A stretch of DNA of 64,000 bases from Jiangella muralis (GCF_001270745.1 NZ_LFXL01000026.1:124001-188000), one strand, 5' to 3'; counted from the stretch's first letter, positions 27,283 to 37,280 are shown. Program-made: numbers and translations. The notes: generated by a model not told the origin, from the sequence alone.

Positions 27283-28509
27283 TCAGCCGAGCAGCCGCTG
27301 GATGCGCCCGACGCCCTCGGCGAGATCGTCGTCGCCCAGGGCGTACGAGAGCCGCAGGTAGCCGCTCGGGCCGAACGCCTCGCCCGGCACCACCGCGACC
27401 TCGGCCTCCTCGAGGATCAGCTCGGCCAGTTCGGCGCTGGTCTTCGGCGTGCGCCCGGCGATGGTGCGGCCGAGCACGTCCTTCACCGACGGGTACGCGT
27501 AGAACGCGCCCTCGGGCTCAGGGCAGAAGACGCCGTCGATCTCGTTGAGCATCGACACCATGGTGCGGCGGCGGCGGTCGAAGGCCGACCGCATCTGCGC
27601 GACGGCGGCGAGGTCGCCGGAGACGGCGGCCAGCGCGGCCCGCTGCGCGACGTTGGAGACGTTGGACGTGGCGTGCGACTGCAGGTTGCCGGCCGCCTTG
27701 ATGACGTCCTTCGGGCCGATCATCCAGCCGACCCGCCAGCCGGTCATCGCGTACGTCTTGGCCACGCCGTTGACGACGACGCAGGTGTCGGCCAGCTCGG
27801 GCACCTCGACGACGATGGACGAGAACGTGGCATCGCCGTAGACGAGGTGCTCGTAGATCTCGTCGGTGACGACCCACAGGCCGTTCGCATGCGCCCAACG
27901 GCCGATCTCGCGGACCGCCTCGGGGGAGTACACGGCGCCGGTGGGGTTCGACGGCGACACGAACAGCAGCACCTTGGTGCGCGGCGTGCGGGCCGCCTCG
28001 AGCTGCTCGACGCTGACGCGGTAGCCGGTGGTCTCGTCGGCCAGCACCTCGACGGGGACGCCGCCGGCCAGCGCGATGGACTCGGGATACGTGGTCCAGT
28101 ACGGCGTCGGCATGAGCACTTCGTCGCCCGGGTCGAGCAGCGCCGCGAAGGTCTCGTAGACGGCCTGCTTGCCGCCGTTGGTGATGAGCACCTGGCTCGG
28201 CTCGACCTGGTAGCCGGAGTCGCGCAGCGTCTTCGCCGCGACGGCCTGCTTCAGCTCCGGCTGGCCGCCGGCGGGGGTGTAGCGGTGGTTGCGGGGGTCG
28301 CGGCAGGCCTCGACGGCGGCCTCGACGATGTAGTCGGGCGTCGCGAAGTCGGGCTCACCGGCGCCGAAGCCGATGACCGGCCGGCCCGCCGCCTTGAGCG
28401 CCTTCGCCTTCGCATCCACCGCGAGCGTGGCCGACTCGGCGATGGCGGCGATGCGGGCAGAGACGCGGGGGCGGGCGCCGGCGGGCGCAGGCGAGGTCAT
28501 GCCGTTCAT
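27283..28509 (-). CDS. Pyridoxal-phosphate aminotransferase (aspartate aminotransferase type)
   Basis: About 408 residues, fold type I, class I/II aminotransferase. It has [16 protein letters not shown] at the N-terminus, [33 protein letters not shown], and the PLP lysine in [18 protein letters not shown], closing with [16 protein letters not shown]. It matches the aspartate/prephenate-type enzyme that sits upstream of secE in many actinobacteria. Two ATGs (28509 and 28500) are possible; neither has a clear ribosome site. Confidence 0.93.
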   Translation of the reverse strand: MNGMTSPAPAGARPRVSARIAAIAESATLAVDAKAKALKAAGRPVIGFGAGEPDFATPDYIVEAAVEACRDPRNHRYTPAGGQPELKQAVAAKTLRDSGYQVEPSQVLITNGGKQAVYETFAALLDPGDEVLMPTPYWTTYPESIALAGGVPVEVLADETTGYRVSVEQLEAARTPRTKVLLFVSPSNPTGAVYSPEAVREIGRWAHANGLWVVTDEIYEHLVYGDATFSSIVVEVPELADTCVVVNGVAKTYAMTGWRVGWMIGPKDVIKAAGNLQSHATSNVSNVAQRAALAAVSGDLAAVAQMRSAFDRRRRTMVSMLNEIDGVFCPEPEGAFYAYPSVKDVLGRTIAGRTPKTSAELAELILEEAEVAVVPGEAFGPSGYLRLSYALGDDDLAEGVGRIQRLLG

Positions 28510-28560
28510 CTTGGCATCACCACGCCGCGCCGCGCCAAGGGGTTGCGCCGATTGGACGCG

Positions 28561-29190
28561 TCAGCGCCGCTTGCCGCCCATGGCGGCGTAGTAGGCACTC
28601 GACTCGGGCCGGTACAGCAGGTACAGGATGTACCCCGCCAGCGCGATCGTCACCACGTTGATGATCAGGTTGAGGCCGCCGCCACCGCTCAGCGAGAACA
28701 GTGTGAACAGGATGTTCAGACCACCGAGCACGGTGGCCACCACCCGGGCCCACGACTTGCCGGCCTTGTTGGCGTAGGCCATCCACAGCCACAGCGCGGC
28801 GCCGATGAGGCCGACCACGATGCCCACCCCGACGATGAGGTTGGCGGCGGCGTCGACGTCGTCGGCGCTGAGGCTGCTGTCGTTGTCGGCGATCGCGTCC
28901 TTGATGGAGTCGCGGGCCAGCAGCGTGAACAGCAGGCCGAGCACCGACAGGCCGGCGCCGACGTACATGAGGATGGCGGCGCGCCGGATCGACTGCGGCG
29001 GCTCGGACGGCGCCGCGGGTTCGCCCCAGGCGGAGGCGCCCCCGTCGACCGGCCCGCTCCACGCCGGCGGGCCGCTGGGTGGCGGCGTGGCCCCCCACGG
29101 CTGCTCCGGCGGCCGGCCCTGGCCCGACTGTGCGTACGGGTTCTCGTCCTCGCCCGGACCGGATCCCGGCGGAGGGGTGGTGCCACTCAT
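28561..29190 (-). CDS. Membrane protein with proline-rich N-terminal tail
   Basis: 209 residues. The first ~68 are hydrophilic and rich in Pro, Gly and Ser (EQPWGATPPPSGPPAWSGPV), as in many actinobacterial cytoplasmic tails. Four hydrophobic helices follow, with an acidic loop (DSIKDAIADNDSSLSADDVD) between the first two. The end reads YLLYRPESSAYYAAMGGKRR. The neighbouring 146-residue protein shares the helix plan and the C-terminal LLYRP(E/D)S motif, so they are paralogues. No function is recognised. Confidence 0.82.
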   Translation of the reverse strand: MSGTTPPPGSGPGEDENPYAQSGQGRPPEQPWGATPPPSGPPAWSGPVDGGASAWGEPAAPSEPPQSIRRAAILMYVGAGLSVLGLLFTLLARDSIKDAIADNDSSLSADDVDAAANLIVGVGIVVGLIGAALWLWMAYANKAGKSWARVVATVLGGLNILFTLFSLSGGGGLNLIINVVTIALAGYILYLLYRPESSAYYAAMGGKRR

Positions 29191-29232
29191 GGTCGATTCT
29201 CCATCGTCGTCGGGTGCCTCTCGGCACGCACA

Positions 29233-29673
29233 CTAGCTGGTCGGAGGGGTTTGACGCAGGAACCAGCGCCGCGAATCGGGCCGGTACAGCAGCCAGATCA
29301 CCGCGGCCCCGACCACCGCGACGAGCACGCTCACGACGTTGTAGGCGTCGAACCGCGGCGAGCCGGCGAGCGTCGCGGCGACGGCGGCCACGTACAGGAC
29401 GGCGAAGACGGTCGCGGCCAGGCGGGCCCGCCGGCTGCCGCGCGCGCAGTACCGGGCCACCAGCAGCCAGATCAGCGCGACGACGAAGAGGTACGCGACG
29501 TACGAGCCGCGGGCGCTGGTGCCGGACGAGGTGTCGAGGGCGTCCTCGTACGCGTCGGGGTCGATCAGCCGCAGCAGGCCGAGCAGCGCCGTCAGCGCGG
29601 CGCCGGCGTACATGAGCCGCACGGCGCGGACGACGTCGCGGGGCGGGCGCAACTCGGCTGCCGTGCCGCTCAT
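29233..29673 (-). CDS. Four-helix membrane protein, paralogue of its neighbour
   Basis: 146 residues with four hydrophobic helices and an extracytoplasmic loop after the first (LIDPDAYEDALDTSSGTSAR). It ends IWLLYRPDSRRWFLRQ, matching the LLYRPES ending of the gene at 28561-29190, and both start with MSGT. It lacks the proline-rich tail. Function unknown; the pair likely arose by tandem duplication. Confidence 0.8.
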   Translation of the reverse strand: MSGTAAELRPPRDVVRAVRLMYAGAALTALLGLLRLIDPDAYEDALDTSSGTSARGSYVAYLFVVALIWLLVARYCARGSRRARLAATVFAVLYVAAVAATLAGSPRFDAYNVVSVLVAVVGAAVIWLLYRPDSRRWFLRQTPPTS

Positions 29674-29710
29674 GCCGTTCTCCGTCCCGTCGCGGGCCCG
29701 TGTATCGACC

Positions 29711-31423
29711 TTAGCGGCCCCTCGGCGGCACCGCCGGGCAGCGGCGCAGGTCCAGGTCGGCGCTCTGGCCGCGCTCGACCGTCACCTGCTGGCTGTGGAC
29801 GACCCGGCCGGAGCGGTTGCGGCAGGACACCGTCCAGCTCTCCGGCAGACGCGCGGACTCGTACTGGCTGGGCCGCGGCGACGGCTGGACGTGCCACTCG
29901 AACCGTCCGCTCGCCGGCACCGTCAGCGTCGACGCCAGCGACACGTCCGTCGGCAGCACCACGGTGCCCGCGCCGGGCAGCGTCACCGGCGACGAGTCGA
30001 CCACGACGTCCTTGGCGATGGTCAGCTCCACGCCCGGTTGCGCCCGCCCGGTGAGCACGGAATGCAGCGCCGGGTCGGCGGCGGCGTCCCACGCGATCAG
30101 CAGCGCCTCGCGCATGCTGGACCCGGGGTAGCTGCCGGTACCGAAGTACTGGTCGACGACGTACTCGTACGGCGGGTGGAACCGCGCCAGCCCGTCGTGG
30201 CCCGGCGTCATCTCCGTCGTGAACCCGAAGATCCCGGCGGTGTAGAAGGCGTTCTGCTCGGCGACGCCGCTGGCCTCGTAGTAGATGTCCGGCCACGGCC
30301 CGGCCGGCCAGTCCAGCGCGGCGCCCAGCTCCTGGGCCAGCGCGTCGTACGCCTCGACGTCGGCGGGCACCGGCTCCAGCGGCGAGCTGGGGGCGCGCAG
30401 CAGCCGGCCGTCCGGCGAGTGGTTGTGCACGGCGACGGTGACCTGGTGGGCGGCGGTCAGCTCGGCGATGTTGCGGATCTCCGGCTCGGAGTACGGCGCC
30501 TCGCCGTAGTGGTTGCTGGCGGTCTGGTTCCCGCTGGACCCGGGCCCGCCCCAGAACGGCGCGTAGTTGCGGTTGAGGTCGACGCCGAGGTTGGCGTTGA
30601 CGGGGTCGGCGCACTGCTCGTAGGTGGGGACCGCGCCGTGCGTCACCCGGCAGTTCTTCCGCTTCTGCTCGTTGACGAGGCTGCGCGACAGCTCGTAGCC
30701 GTCCGGGTTCACCACCGGCACCACGATCATCGTCGTGTTGTCCAGCAGCCGGGTGACGCGCTCGTCGGCGCCGTCGTTCTGCAGCACGTCCCACGCGAAC
30801 TCCAGCGTGACCTCGGCGGTCGGCCACTCGCGCGCGTGGTGCACGCCGGTCGTGAGGAACACCGGCTCGCCGGACGGCGCGTGCACGTCGCGGGAGATCT
30901 CGACGCCGTACACGGTGCGGCCGAGCAGCGTCGGGTGCGGCAGCGCGAACCGGCGCACGAGGTCCGGGTACGCCGCCTCCAACGCGGCCAGGTCGGCCTC
31001 GATCTCGTCCAGCGTGCGGTACGACACCCGCCCGGTCGGCAGCTCGGACGTCGCCGCCGTCGCCTCGGCCCGCTCCTCGGCGGCGCGGGTCGCCTCCAGG
31101 GCCAGCGCGGCCGGCGACCGGTCGTGGTCGACGACGACCGGGTCGAACCCGGCGGCGCGCAGGGCCGCCGCCTCGGCGTCGTCGTAGAGGAACAGCTCGG
31201 CGCCGTTCTCGTCGGCGTCGACGACGTCCAGGCCGAGGCCGAGCAGCCGGCGGCGGTCGTCGTCGGTGCCCGCCTCGACGCGGACGACGGTGACCTCCGC
31301 GCCGGGCAGCGTGGCGGACGGTGCGGGGCGGCCGGCCGCGACCGGTCCGGCGAAGAGCGCTCCGGCCAGGCCGAGCGCGAGCGCGCCGGCAGCGAGACGG
31401 ACGGGGACGGTCGGTGTGGCCAC
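29711..31423 (-). CDS. Secreted M14 family zinc carboxypeptidase
   Basis: 570 residues. A signal peptide (VRLAAGALALGLAGALFAG) is followed by a ~110-residue propeptide-like region and the M14 domain. Zinc ligands are His and Glu in GVHHAREW (about residues 196 and 199) and a histidine in VAVHNHSPDG; substrate binding residues lie in GVDLNRNYAPFWGG; the catalytic glutamate is in FTTEMTPG. The last ~110 residues form a beta-rich domain. The GTG at 31423 is chosen because GGGAGG stands six bases upstream; a longer frame reaches 31474. Confidence 0.92.
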   Translation of the reverse strand: MATPTVPVRLAAGALALGLAGALFAGPVAAGRPAPSATLPGAEVTVVRVEAGTDDDRRRLLGLGLDVVDADENGAELFLYDDAEAAALRAAGFDPVVVDHDRSPAALALEATRAAEERAEATAATSELPTGRVSYRTLDEIEADLAALEAAYPDLVRRFALPHPTLLGRTVYGVEISRDVHAPSGEPVFLTTGVHHAREWPTAEVTLEFAWDVLQNDGADERVTRLLDNTTMIVVPVVNPDGYELSRSLVNEQKRKNCRVTHGAVPTYEQCADPVNANLGVDLNRNYAPFWGGPGSSGNQTASNHYGEAPYSEPEIRNIAELTAAHQVTVAVHNHSPDGRLLRAPSSPLEPVPADVEAYDALAQELGAALDWPAGPWPDIYYEASGVAEQNAFYTAGIFGFTTEMTPGHDGLARFHPPYEYVVDQYFGTGSYPGSSMREALLIAWDAAADPALHSVLTGRAQPGVELTIAKDVVVDSSPVTLPGAGTVVLPTDVSLASTLTVPASGRFEWHVQPSPRPSQYESARLPESWTVSCRNRSGRVVHSQQVTVERGQSADLDLRRCPAVPPRGR

Positions 31424-31564
31424 GGGTTGCCTCCCGGTCGACGGCAGGGCACATCTCGCTCGAACCGTGATCATTCCGTCGCGCGCACGCGGAGGTCAAG
31501 GAACGGACCGAGGGGTGACCTCGTTATGACCTTCGTGGTGGTGACGAGCGCTCTCCGCAGCGAG

Positions 31565-31595
31565 TTAGACCAGGACGCCCCTCACCCCGTACACT
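31565..31595 (+). promoter_or_regulatory. Promoter of the tRNA-Trp/secE unit
   Basis: TTAGAC at 31565-31570 and TACACT at 31590-31595 with a 19-base spacer, about 75 bases before the tRNA. Confidence 0.5.
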
Positions 31596-31672
31596 CTCAC
31601 TCTTGGGTGGTCGCCGGACCCCCAGCCGAAGCGTGCCCACACACTTTGGCTGGAACCGTCGTGTCCATTCGA

Positions 31673-31745
31673 AGGGCAGTAGCTCAATTGGTAGAGCACC
31701 GGTCTCCAAAACCGGCGGTTGGGGGTTCAAGTCCCTCCTGCCCTG
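31673..31745 (+). tRNA. tRNA-Trp (CCA)
   Basis: The acceptor AGGGCAG pairs perfectly with CTGCCCT; the D arm contains AGCTCAATTGGTAGAGC; the anticodon loop CTCCAAA gives CCA; the T arm is GGGGGTTCAAGTCCCTC. CCA is not encoded. The tRNA-Trp/secE/nusG order is conserved in actinobacteria. Confidence 0.97.
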
Positions 31746-31800
31746 CGAGGTCGCCACAACCCAGCGGCCTGACGTTGTTCCAGAGTCAGCGAGGTAGCAC

Positions 31801-32049
31801 GTGACGGAGACCAGCGGCAAGACCGCTACACCCGAGCGTCCGCGTTCGCCCCGGCGCCGCGGGCCGTTCGCCCGGCTGTCGCTCTGGATCCGTCAGGTCG
31901 TGGCCGAGCTGCGGAAGGTCGTCTACCCGACCCGCAAGGAGCTGCTGACATACACGGCCGTCGTGCTCGTCTTCGTGGCGATCATGATCGCCTTCGTCTC
32001 GGTGCTCGATCTGGGCCTGGGCTGGGCGATGTTCAAGGTCTTCGGCTGA
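31801..32049 (+). CDS. secE: Preprotein translocase subunit SecE
   Basis: 82 residues with one membrane helix ([21 protein letters not shown]) after a basic amphipathic segment [20 protein letters not shown], the signature of single-helix SecE. It clamps the two halves of SecY. GTG start with GCGAGG upstream. It lies between tRNA-Trp and nusG. Confidence 0.97.
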   Translation: MTETSGKTATPERPRSPRRRGPFARLSLWIRQVVAELRKVVYPTRKELLTYTAVVLVFVAIMIAFVSVLDLGLGWAMFKVFG

Positions 32050-32093
32050 TCGATCCCGTGGTCAGCCGCACCCAGGAGGAAGAAGCGCACACC

Positions 32094-32816
32094 GTGTCCG
32101 AGCACGAGTCGACCATCGAGGACGTCGAGACCGAGGAGTCGCCCGAGGGCGAGACCGGTCCGGCCGAGGCATCCACCGAGGCGGAGTCCGCCGAGGACGA
32201 CGCCGCCGGCACCGACGAGCCCGAGGAGACCGACCCGCTGGCTGAGTTCCGCCGGGTGCTGCGCGCCAAGCCGGGTGAGTGGTTCGTCGTCCAGACCTAC
32301 TCCGGCATGGAGAACCGGGTCCGGGCCAACCTCGAGAACCGCATCGGCAGCCTCAACATGGAGGACTTCATCTTCGAGATCGAAGTCCCCACCGAAGAGG
32401 TCGCCGAGATCAAGAACGGCCAGCGCCGCCTGGTGAAGCGCAACCGCTTCCCCGGCTACGTGCTGGTGCGCATGGACATGACCGACGAGTCGTGGTCCGC
32501 GGTCCGCAACACCCCGGCCGTCACCGGGTTCGTCGGGCACGCGCACCAGCCCATCCCGCTGGGCCTCGACGAGGTCGAGCGGTGGCTCGCCCCGCAGGTG
32601 GCCGAGCAGGCCAAGCCGGCCGAGGAGAAGAAGCAGGTCGAGGTCGTAGACTTCCAGGTCGGCGACTCCGTCATGGTGGTCGACGGGCCGTTCGCCACCC
32701 TGCACGCGACCATCAACGAGATCAACGCCGACTCCCAGAAGATCAAGGGACTGGTCGAGATCTTCGGCCGCGAGACCCCCGTCGAGCTCTCGTTCAACCA
32801 GATCCAGAAGCTCTGA
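32094..32816 (+). CDS. nusG: Transcription termination/antitermination factor NusG
   Basis: 240 residues: an acidic extension of about 50 residues typical of actinobacteria, the NGN domain ([20 protein letters not shown], then [14 protein letters not shown]) and a C-terminal KOW domain ([19 protein letters not shown]). It travels with RNA polymerase and contacts Rho and S10. The GTG at 32094 has AGGAGGAAG upstream, though at long spacing; an earlier GTG at 32058 has none. Confidence 0.96.
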   Translation: MSEHESTIEDVETEESPEGETGPAEASTEAESAEDDAAGTDEPEETDPLAEFRRVLRAKPGEWFVVQTYSGMENRVRANLENRIGSLNMEDFIFEIEVPTEEVAEIKNGQRRLVKRNRFPGYVLVRMDMTDESWSAVRNTPAVTGFVGHAHQPIPLGLDEVERWLAPQVAEQAKPAEEKKQVEVVDFQVGDSVMVVDGPFATLHATINEINADSQKIKGLVEIFGRETPVELSFNQIQKL

Positions 32817-32881
32817 CGGTCCCCGCGCGCGCCGTCCGGTGCGCATGGGACAGCATCACCATCACGACAAGGACCCGAGGA

Positions 32882-33313
32882 ATGCCAGCGAAGAAGAAGG
32901 TCGCAGGCCTGATCAAGCTCCAGATCCAGGCCGGCCAGGCGACCCCCGCACCGCCGGTCGGCCCCGCGCTGGGCCAGCACGGCGTCAACATCATGGAGTT
33001 CTGCAAGGCCTACAACGCGGCCACCGAGTCGCAGCGCGGCAACGTGATCCCGGTGGAGATCACGGTCTACGAGGACCGTAGCTTCACCTTCGTCACGAAG
33101 ACGCCGCCGGCTGCCAAGCTGATCCTCAAGGCCGCGGGCATCGACAAGGGCTCCGGCGAGCCGCACCGCGTGAAGGTCGCGTCGATCAGCCGCGAGCAGC
33201 TGCGGGCCATCGCCGAGCAGAAGATGCCCGACCTCAACGCCAACGACGTCGAGGCCGCCGAGAAGATCATCGCCGGCACCGCCCGTCAGATGGGCGTCAC
33301 GGTCGCCGACTGA
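32882..33313 (+). CDS. rplK: 50S ribosomal protein L11
   Basis: 143 residues, standard length. It has the proline-rich N-terminal domain ([20 protein letters not shown]) that contacts the factor-binding region and thiopeptide antibiotics, and the C-terminal rRNA-binding domain ending ARQMGVTV. Sixty-five bases after nusG, in the same transcript. Confidence 0.98.
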   Translation: MPAKKKVAGLIKLQIQAGQATPAPPVGPALGQHGVNIMEFCKAYNAATESQRGNVIPVEITVYEDRSFTFVTKTPPAAKLILKAAGIDKGSGEPHRVKVASISREQLRAIAEQKMPDLNANDVEAAEKIIAGTARQMGVTVAD

Positions 33314-33316
33314 ACC

Positions 33317-33339
33317 GCCGGCCGGGCAGACCGGCCGGC
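33317..33339 (+). terminator. Hairpin between rplK and rplA
   Basis: GCCGGCC (33317-33323) pairs with GGCCGGC (33333-33339). It has no T run, so it may be an attenuator or processing site rather than a terminator, since rplK and rplA are normally co-transcribed. Confidence 0.4.
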
Positions 33340-33399
33340 CAGTGGGAGGGTCCCAGCGCTGGGCCCGCACCACGACTCCAGGAACCACGAGGAGAAGAC

Positions 33400-34110
33400 A
33401 TGAAGCGCAGCAAGTCCTACCGCGCCGCGGCCGAGAAGATCGACCACGACCGCCTGTACCACCCCGTCGAGGCCGTCAAGCTGGCCCGCGAGACGTCGAC
33501 CACCAAGTACGACTCCACCGTCGAGGTCGCGCTGCGGCTGGGCGTCGACCCCCGCAAGGCCGACCAGATGGTCCGCGGCACCGTCAACCTCCCGCACGGC
33601 ACCGGCAAGACCGCTCGGGTCCTGGTCTTCGCCGTGGGCCCGAAGGCCGAGGAGGCCAAGGCGGCGGGCGCCGACATCGTCGGCAGCGACGAGCTGGTCG
33701 AAGAGGTCCAGAAGGGCCGGCTCGACTTCGACGCCGTCGTCGCGACGCCCGACCTCATGGGCAAGGTCGGCCGGCTGGGCCGGGTGCTCGGCCCGCGCGG
33801 CCTGATGCCGAACCCCAAGACCGGCACGGTCACCATGGACGTCGAGAAGGCCGTCTCCGAGATCAAGGGCGGCAAGATCGAGTTCCGGGTCGACCGCCAC
33901 GCGAACCTGCACTTCATCATCGGCAAGACGTCGTTCACCGAGCAGGCGCTCGCGGAGAACTACGCGGCCGCGCTCGACGAGGTCAACCGGCTCAAGCCGT
34001 CGGCGTCGAAGGGCCGCTACATCCGCAAGGCGACGCTCACCACGACCATGGGCCCGAGCATCCCGCTCGACCCGTCGAAGGTGCGTGCGGCAGAGTCCGC
34101 TGACGCGTGA
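33400..34110 (+). CDS. rplA: 50S ribosomal protein L1
   Basis: 236 residues, normal length. The signature [20 protein letters not shown] and the following [12 protein letters not shown] are typical of L1, which forms the mobile L1 stalk and in many bacteria represses its own operon. ATG with GAGGAG upstream. Confidence 0.98.
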   Translation: MKRSKSYRAAAEKIDHDRLYHPVEAVKLARETSTTKYDSTVEVALRLGVDPRKADQMVRGTVNLPHGTGKTARVLVFAVGPKAEEAKAAGADIVGSDELVEEVQKGRLDFDAVVATPDLMGKVGRLGRVLGPRGLMPNPKTGTVTMDVEKAVSEIKGGKIEFRVDRHANLHFIIGKTSFTEQALAENYAAALDEVNRLKPSASKGRYIRKATLTTTMGPSIPLDPSKVRAAESADA

Positions 34111-34151
34111 GTTCGTTCCGGTGAGCCGTTGCTGACGCCTCACCGCCCGCC

Positions 34152-34187
34152 GACCGCCGCGATCCAGTCCGCTGGCTCGCGGCGGTC
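34152..34187 (+). terminator. Terminator after rplA
   Basis: GACCGCCGCGA (34152-34162) and TCGCGGCGGTC (34177-34187) form a perfect 11-base stem with a 14-base loop, 40 bases after the rplA stop. It closes the secE-nusG-rplKA unit and precedes the membrane hydrolase gene. Confidence 0.8.
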
Positions 34188-34226
34188 GTGCTGTCCTGTC
34201 CGTGCCGCCGTCTGGACGTGGTACCG

Positions 34227-35972
34227 GTGACGCAGGTACTGGACCGCGGCGCGTCCGCTCGCCGCGGGCTGCCGGCGGTTCGCGAGATCCCGGTGCTCGG
34301 CCGCTTCCTCGTGTGGCTGCGGCCCGACTACGGCGGGCTGATCGGCGCCGCCTGCTTCTTCTGCTGGTCGCTGACGCCGACGCTGCTGCCGCGCACCTGG
34401 ATCTACCAGGCGATGGTGAGCGGGCTGACGGCGACCATCGGCTACGCGCTCGGCGTGCTGATCGCCTGGGTGGTCCGGCTGGTCGTGCGCCGGGTACGGC
34501 CGCAACTGCTGGCGCCGTCAGCGCGGACCCGGCTGATCGCCTGGTGGGGCCTGGCGGGTACGGCGGCCGCCGCGGTCGCCTGGTACCTCGCCGACAATGC
34601 CGCCTGGCAGACCGAGCTGCGCGCCCTGATGGACGTCGAGAGCCCGGGGCCCAATCACTACCTGCTGATCCTGCTGGTCGCCGGCGCCATCTTCGTGGTG
34701 TTCCTGGCGCTGGCCCGGCTGCTGCGCGGCGCGTCGCGGCGGCTGCGCCGGTTCTTCGGCCGCTGGGTGCCGCCGCAGGTCGCGCTGGTCGCGTCCGTGC
34801 TGTGCGTCGGCGGGGTGGCGTTCTGGTCGTGGACCGGCCTGCTCTATCCGACCCTGCTGGGCGTGGCCAACGACGCGTTCGCGGCGGTGAACATGGAGAC
34901 CGAGGCCGGCAACAACGCGCCCGGCTCCGCGACGCACTCCGGTGGCCCCGGCTCGCTGGTGACGTGGGACTCGCTGGGCCGCAAGGGCCGCGAGTTCGTG
35001 TCGTCCGGGCCGACGGCCGACGATCTGACGGAGTTCAGCGGCCGGCCCGCACTCGACCCCGTCCGCGCCTATGTCGGCATGGACTCCGCCGAGACGCCGG
35101 CCGGGCTGGCGTCGCTGGCCGTGCGCGAGCTGGAGCGGGCCGGCGGCTTCGACCGTGAGGTCCTCGTGGTGGTGACGACGACCGGCACCGGCTGGGTCGA
35201 CGGCGCCGCGGCCGACGCGCTGGAGTACCTCTACAACGGTGACTCCGCCATCGTCGCGCTGCAGTACTCCTACCTGCCCAGCTGGATCTCGTTCGTCGCC
35301 GACCAGGAGCAGGTGCAGATCGCCGGCGGGGCGCTGTTCGAGGCCGTCCACGAGGCGTGGCTGGAGCGTCCGCCGTCGCAGCGGCCGAAGCTGCTCGTGT
35401 ACGGCGAGAGCCTCGGCGCCATGGGCAGCGCGGCCGCCTTCGACTCGCTGGACGACCTGCGCTCGAACGTCGACGGCGCGCTCTGGGTCGGCTCGCCGAG
35501 CCGGCACGGGCTGCGCACCGAGCTGACCGCCGAGCGCGACGCCGGTTCGCCTGCCCGGCTGCCCGTCGTCGACGGTGGCCGTGAGGTGAAGTTCTGGGGC
35601 GGCTGGCAGGAGCCGATGGACCTCGCCTTCGACGAAGGCCCGCCGGTGCTGTTCCTGCAGCACGCCTCCGACCCCGTGGCGCTGTGGTCGTGGGATCTGA
35701 TGTTCGAGCGGCCGGAGTGGATCGACGAGGAGCACGGGCCCGACGTCCTGCCCACCCTCGACTGGTATCCGTTCGTCACGTTTTGGCAGGTCACTGCCGA
35801 TATGGCGCTGTCGGCGACGGTGCCGGCCGGGCACGGGCACAACTACGGCGGCGAGCTGGTCGACGCCTGGCTGGCGGTCGCGCCGCCGGACGACTGGCCG
35901 GCTTGGCGGACCGACGAGCTGCGCGACATGGTGCACTCGTTCCAGGACCAGAAGACCGGTCCGTTCGGCTGA
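34227..35972 (+). CDS. Membrane-anchored alpha/beta hydrolase (Abhydrolase_9 type)
   Basis: About 581 residues, interposed between rplA and rplJ. The N-terminal half has four to five hydrophobic helices (GGLIGAACFFCWSLTPTLLP and others), matching the membrane domain usual in this family. The C-terminal half holds the esterase core with the nucleophile in YGESLGAMG (serine about residue 395), DPVALWSWDL and HGHNYGGE as Asp and His regions. Likely acts on a membrane or envelope lipid ester; substrate unknown. The start is uncertain: GTGs at 34218 and 34227 both lack a clear ribosome site. Confidence 0.85.
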   Translation: MTQVLDRGASARRGLPAVREIPVLGRFLVWLRPDYGGLIGAACFFCWSLTPTLLPRTWIYQAMVSGLTATIGYALGVLIAWVVRLVVRRVRPQLLAPSARTRLIAWWGLAGTAAAAVAWYLADNAAWQTELRALMDVESPGPNHYLLILLVAGAIFVVFLALARLLRGASRRLRRFFGRWVPPQVALVASVLCVGGVAFWSWTGLLYPTLLGVANDAFAAVNMETEAGNNAPGSATHSGGPGSLVTWDSLGRKGREFVSSGPTADDLTEFSGRPALDPVRAYVGMDSAETPAGLASLAVRELERAGGFDREVLVVVTTTGTGWVDGAAADALEYLYNGDSAIVALQYSYLPSWISFVADQEQVQIAGGALFEAVHEAWLERPPSQRPKLLVYGESLGAMGSAAAFDSLDDLRSNVDGALWVGSPSRHGLRTELTAERDAGSPARLPVVDGGREVKFWGGWQEPMDLAFDEGPPVLFLQHASDPVALWSWDLMFERPEWIDEEHGPDVLPTLDWYPFVTFWQVTADMALSATVPAGHGHNYGGELVDAWLAVAPPDDWPAWRTDELRDMVHSFQDQKTGPFG

Positions 35973-35973
35973 T

Positions 35974-36003
35974 TTGGCGACGGCGCCCCGGTGCCCGTAC
36001 GAT
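35974..36003 (+). promoter_or_regulatory. Promoter of rplJL
   Basis: TTGGCG at 35974-35979 and TACGAT at 35998-36003 with an 18-base spacer, immediately after the upstream stop codon. It would give a leader of about 190 bases containing the L10 control element. Confidence 0.55.
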
Positions 36004-36009
36004 GAACGC

Positions 36010-36160
36010 TGCCAAAGACCGCCGGTCTCACGATTGCTCATCGATCGTGACGAAGGACCCGCAGCGATGTGGGCGGCCCGCGCAGGTGAGAGACGAAACG
36101 CGACACCGTGCTCACGGTGTGCCTTCGCCCCGCGCCTGCGCCGGGGCGTTCTTCATGTCT
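36010..36160 (+). ncRNA. Ribosomal protein L10 leader
   Basis: The untranslated leader before rplJ contains GACCGCCGGTC, the GCGCAGGTGAGAGACGAAACG segment and a following stem, resembling the L10 leader that binds the L10-(L7/L12) complex for autoregulation. GCGCAGG (36080-36086) can pair with CCTGCGC (36135-36141). The latter lies in the loop of an alternative hairpin, CGCCCCG/CGGGGCG (36126-36148), which is followed by TTCTTC and looks like an attenuator. The two folds compete. Confidence 0.7.
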
Positions 36161-36200
36161 GAGGGTCCTTCCGGCACCACCATCCGGAAGAAGGAGCCCC

Positions 36201-36788
36201 ATGGCGAGGCCTGACAAGGCAGCCGCGGTCGCCGAGCTCGCGGACGAGTTCCGTGCCAGCAACGCGGTCGTGCTGACCGAGTACCGCGGCCTCACCGTCA
36301 AGCAGCTGACGGAACTGCGTCGGTCGCTCGGTGGGAACGCGTCCTACGCCGTGGTGAAGAACACGCTGACCAAGATCGCGGCGAAGGAAGCCGGGATCTC
36401 GGGGCTCGACGACTACCTGTCCGGCCCGTCGGCCATCGCCTTCGTCAAGGGCGACCCGGTCGAGGCCGCGAAGGGTCTGCGTGACTTCGCCAAGGCCAAC
36501 CCCGTCCTCGTGGTGAAGGGTGGCCTGCTCGATGGGGCGCCGCTCACCGGCGAGGAGATCACGAAGCTCGCCGACCTCGAGTCGCGCGACGTCCTGCTGG
36601 CCAAGCTGGCCGGTGCGATGAAGGCCTCGCTGCAGAACGCGGTGTCGCTGTTCAACGCCCCGCTGGCGCAGACCGCTCGCGTCGTCGAGGCGCTGCGGCA
36701 GAAGGTCGAAGCCGAGGCGCCCGCCGCCGAGGCACCCGCCGCCGAGGCCGCCGACGCGGCCGAGACGACGGAGCAGAACGAGGGCTGA
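36201..36788 (+). CDS. rplJ: 50S ribosomal protein L10
   Basis: 195 residues. Starts [19 protein letters not shown], with [18 protein letters not shown] and [12 protein letters not shown] typical of L10. The alanine/glutamate-rich end extends past the L12-binding helix, as in other actinobacteria. ATG with AAGGAG five bases upstream. L10 anchors the L7/L12 dimers at the base of the ribosomal stalk. Confidence 0.98.
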   Translation: MARPDKAAAVAELADEFRASNAVVLTEYRGLTVKQLTELRRSLGGNASYAVVKNTLTKIAAKEAGISGLDDYLSGPSAIAFVKGDPVEAAKGLRDFAKANPVLVVKGGLLDGAPLTGEEITKLADLESRDVLLAKLAGAMKASLQNAVSLFNAPLAQTARVVEALRQKVEAEAPAAEAPAAEAADAAETTEQNEG

Positions 36789-36866
36789 ACGCCCGGGGGT
36801 CGTCCCACGGCCCCGAGCCCGTACGACAACCCGGCATTCAGCCGAACAGAGAAAGGAACCGCCACC

Positions 36867-37259
36867 ATGGCGAAGCTCAACACCGACGAGCTGCTCGACG
36901 CGTTCAAGGAGATGACTCTGATCGAGCTCTCCGAGTTCGTGAAGAAGTTCGAGGAGACCTTCGAGGTCACCGCGGCCGCCCCGGTCGCCGTCGCCGCCGC
37001 TCCGGGTGCCGCTGGCCCCGGTGCTGCCGCCCCGGCCGAGGAGGAGAAGGACGAGTTCGACGTCGTCCTCGAGTCGGCCGGCGAGAAGAAGATCCAGGTC
37101 ATCAAGGAGGTCCGCGCGCTGACGTCGCTCGGCCTCAAGGAGGCCAAGGACCTCGTCGAGGCCGCGCCGAAGCCGCTGCTGGAGAAGGTCAACAAGGAGG
37201 CCGCGGACAAGGCCAAGGAGGCCCTCGAGGCCGCCGGCGCCACCGTCTCCGTCAAGTGA
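36867..37259 (+). CDS. rplL: 50S ribosomal protein L7/L12
   Basis: 130 residues: N-terminal dimerisation helices ([20 protein letters not shown]), an Ala/Pro/Gly hinge, and the factor-recruiting C-terminal domain ([30 protein letters not shown]). ATG after AGAAAGGA. A small GGGG/CCCC hairpin lies between rplJ and rplL. Confidence 0.98.
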   Translation: MAKLNTDELLDAFKEMTLIELSEFVKKFEETFEVTAAAPVAVAAAPGAAGPGAAAPAEEEKDEFDVVLESAGEKKIQVIKEVRALTSLGLKEAKDLVEAAPKPLLEKVNKEAADKAKEALEAAGATVSVK

Positions 37260-37280
37260 GTCGCTGACCCACTGACAGCA

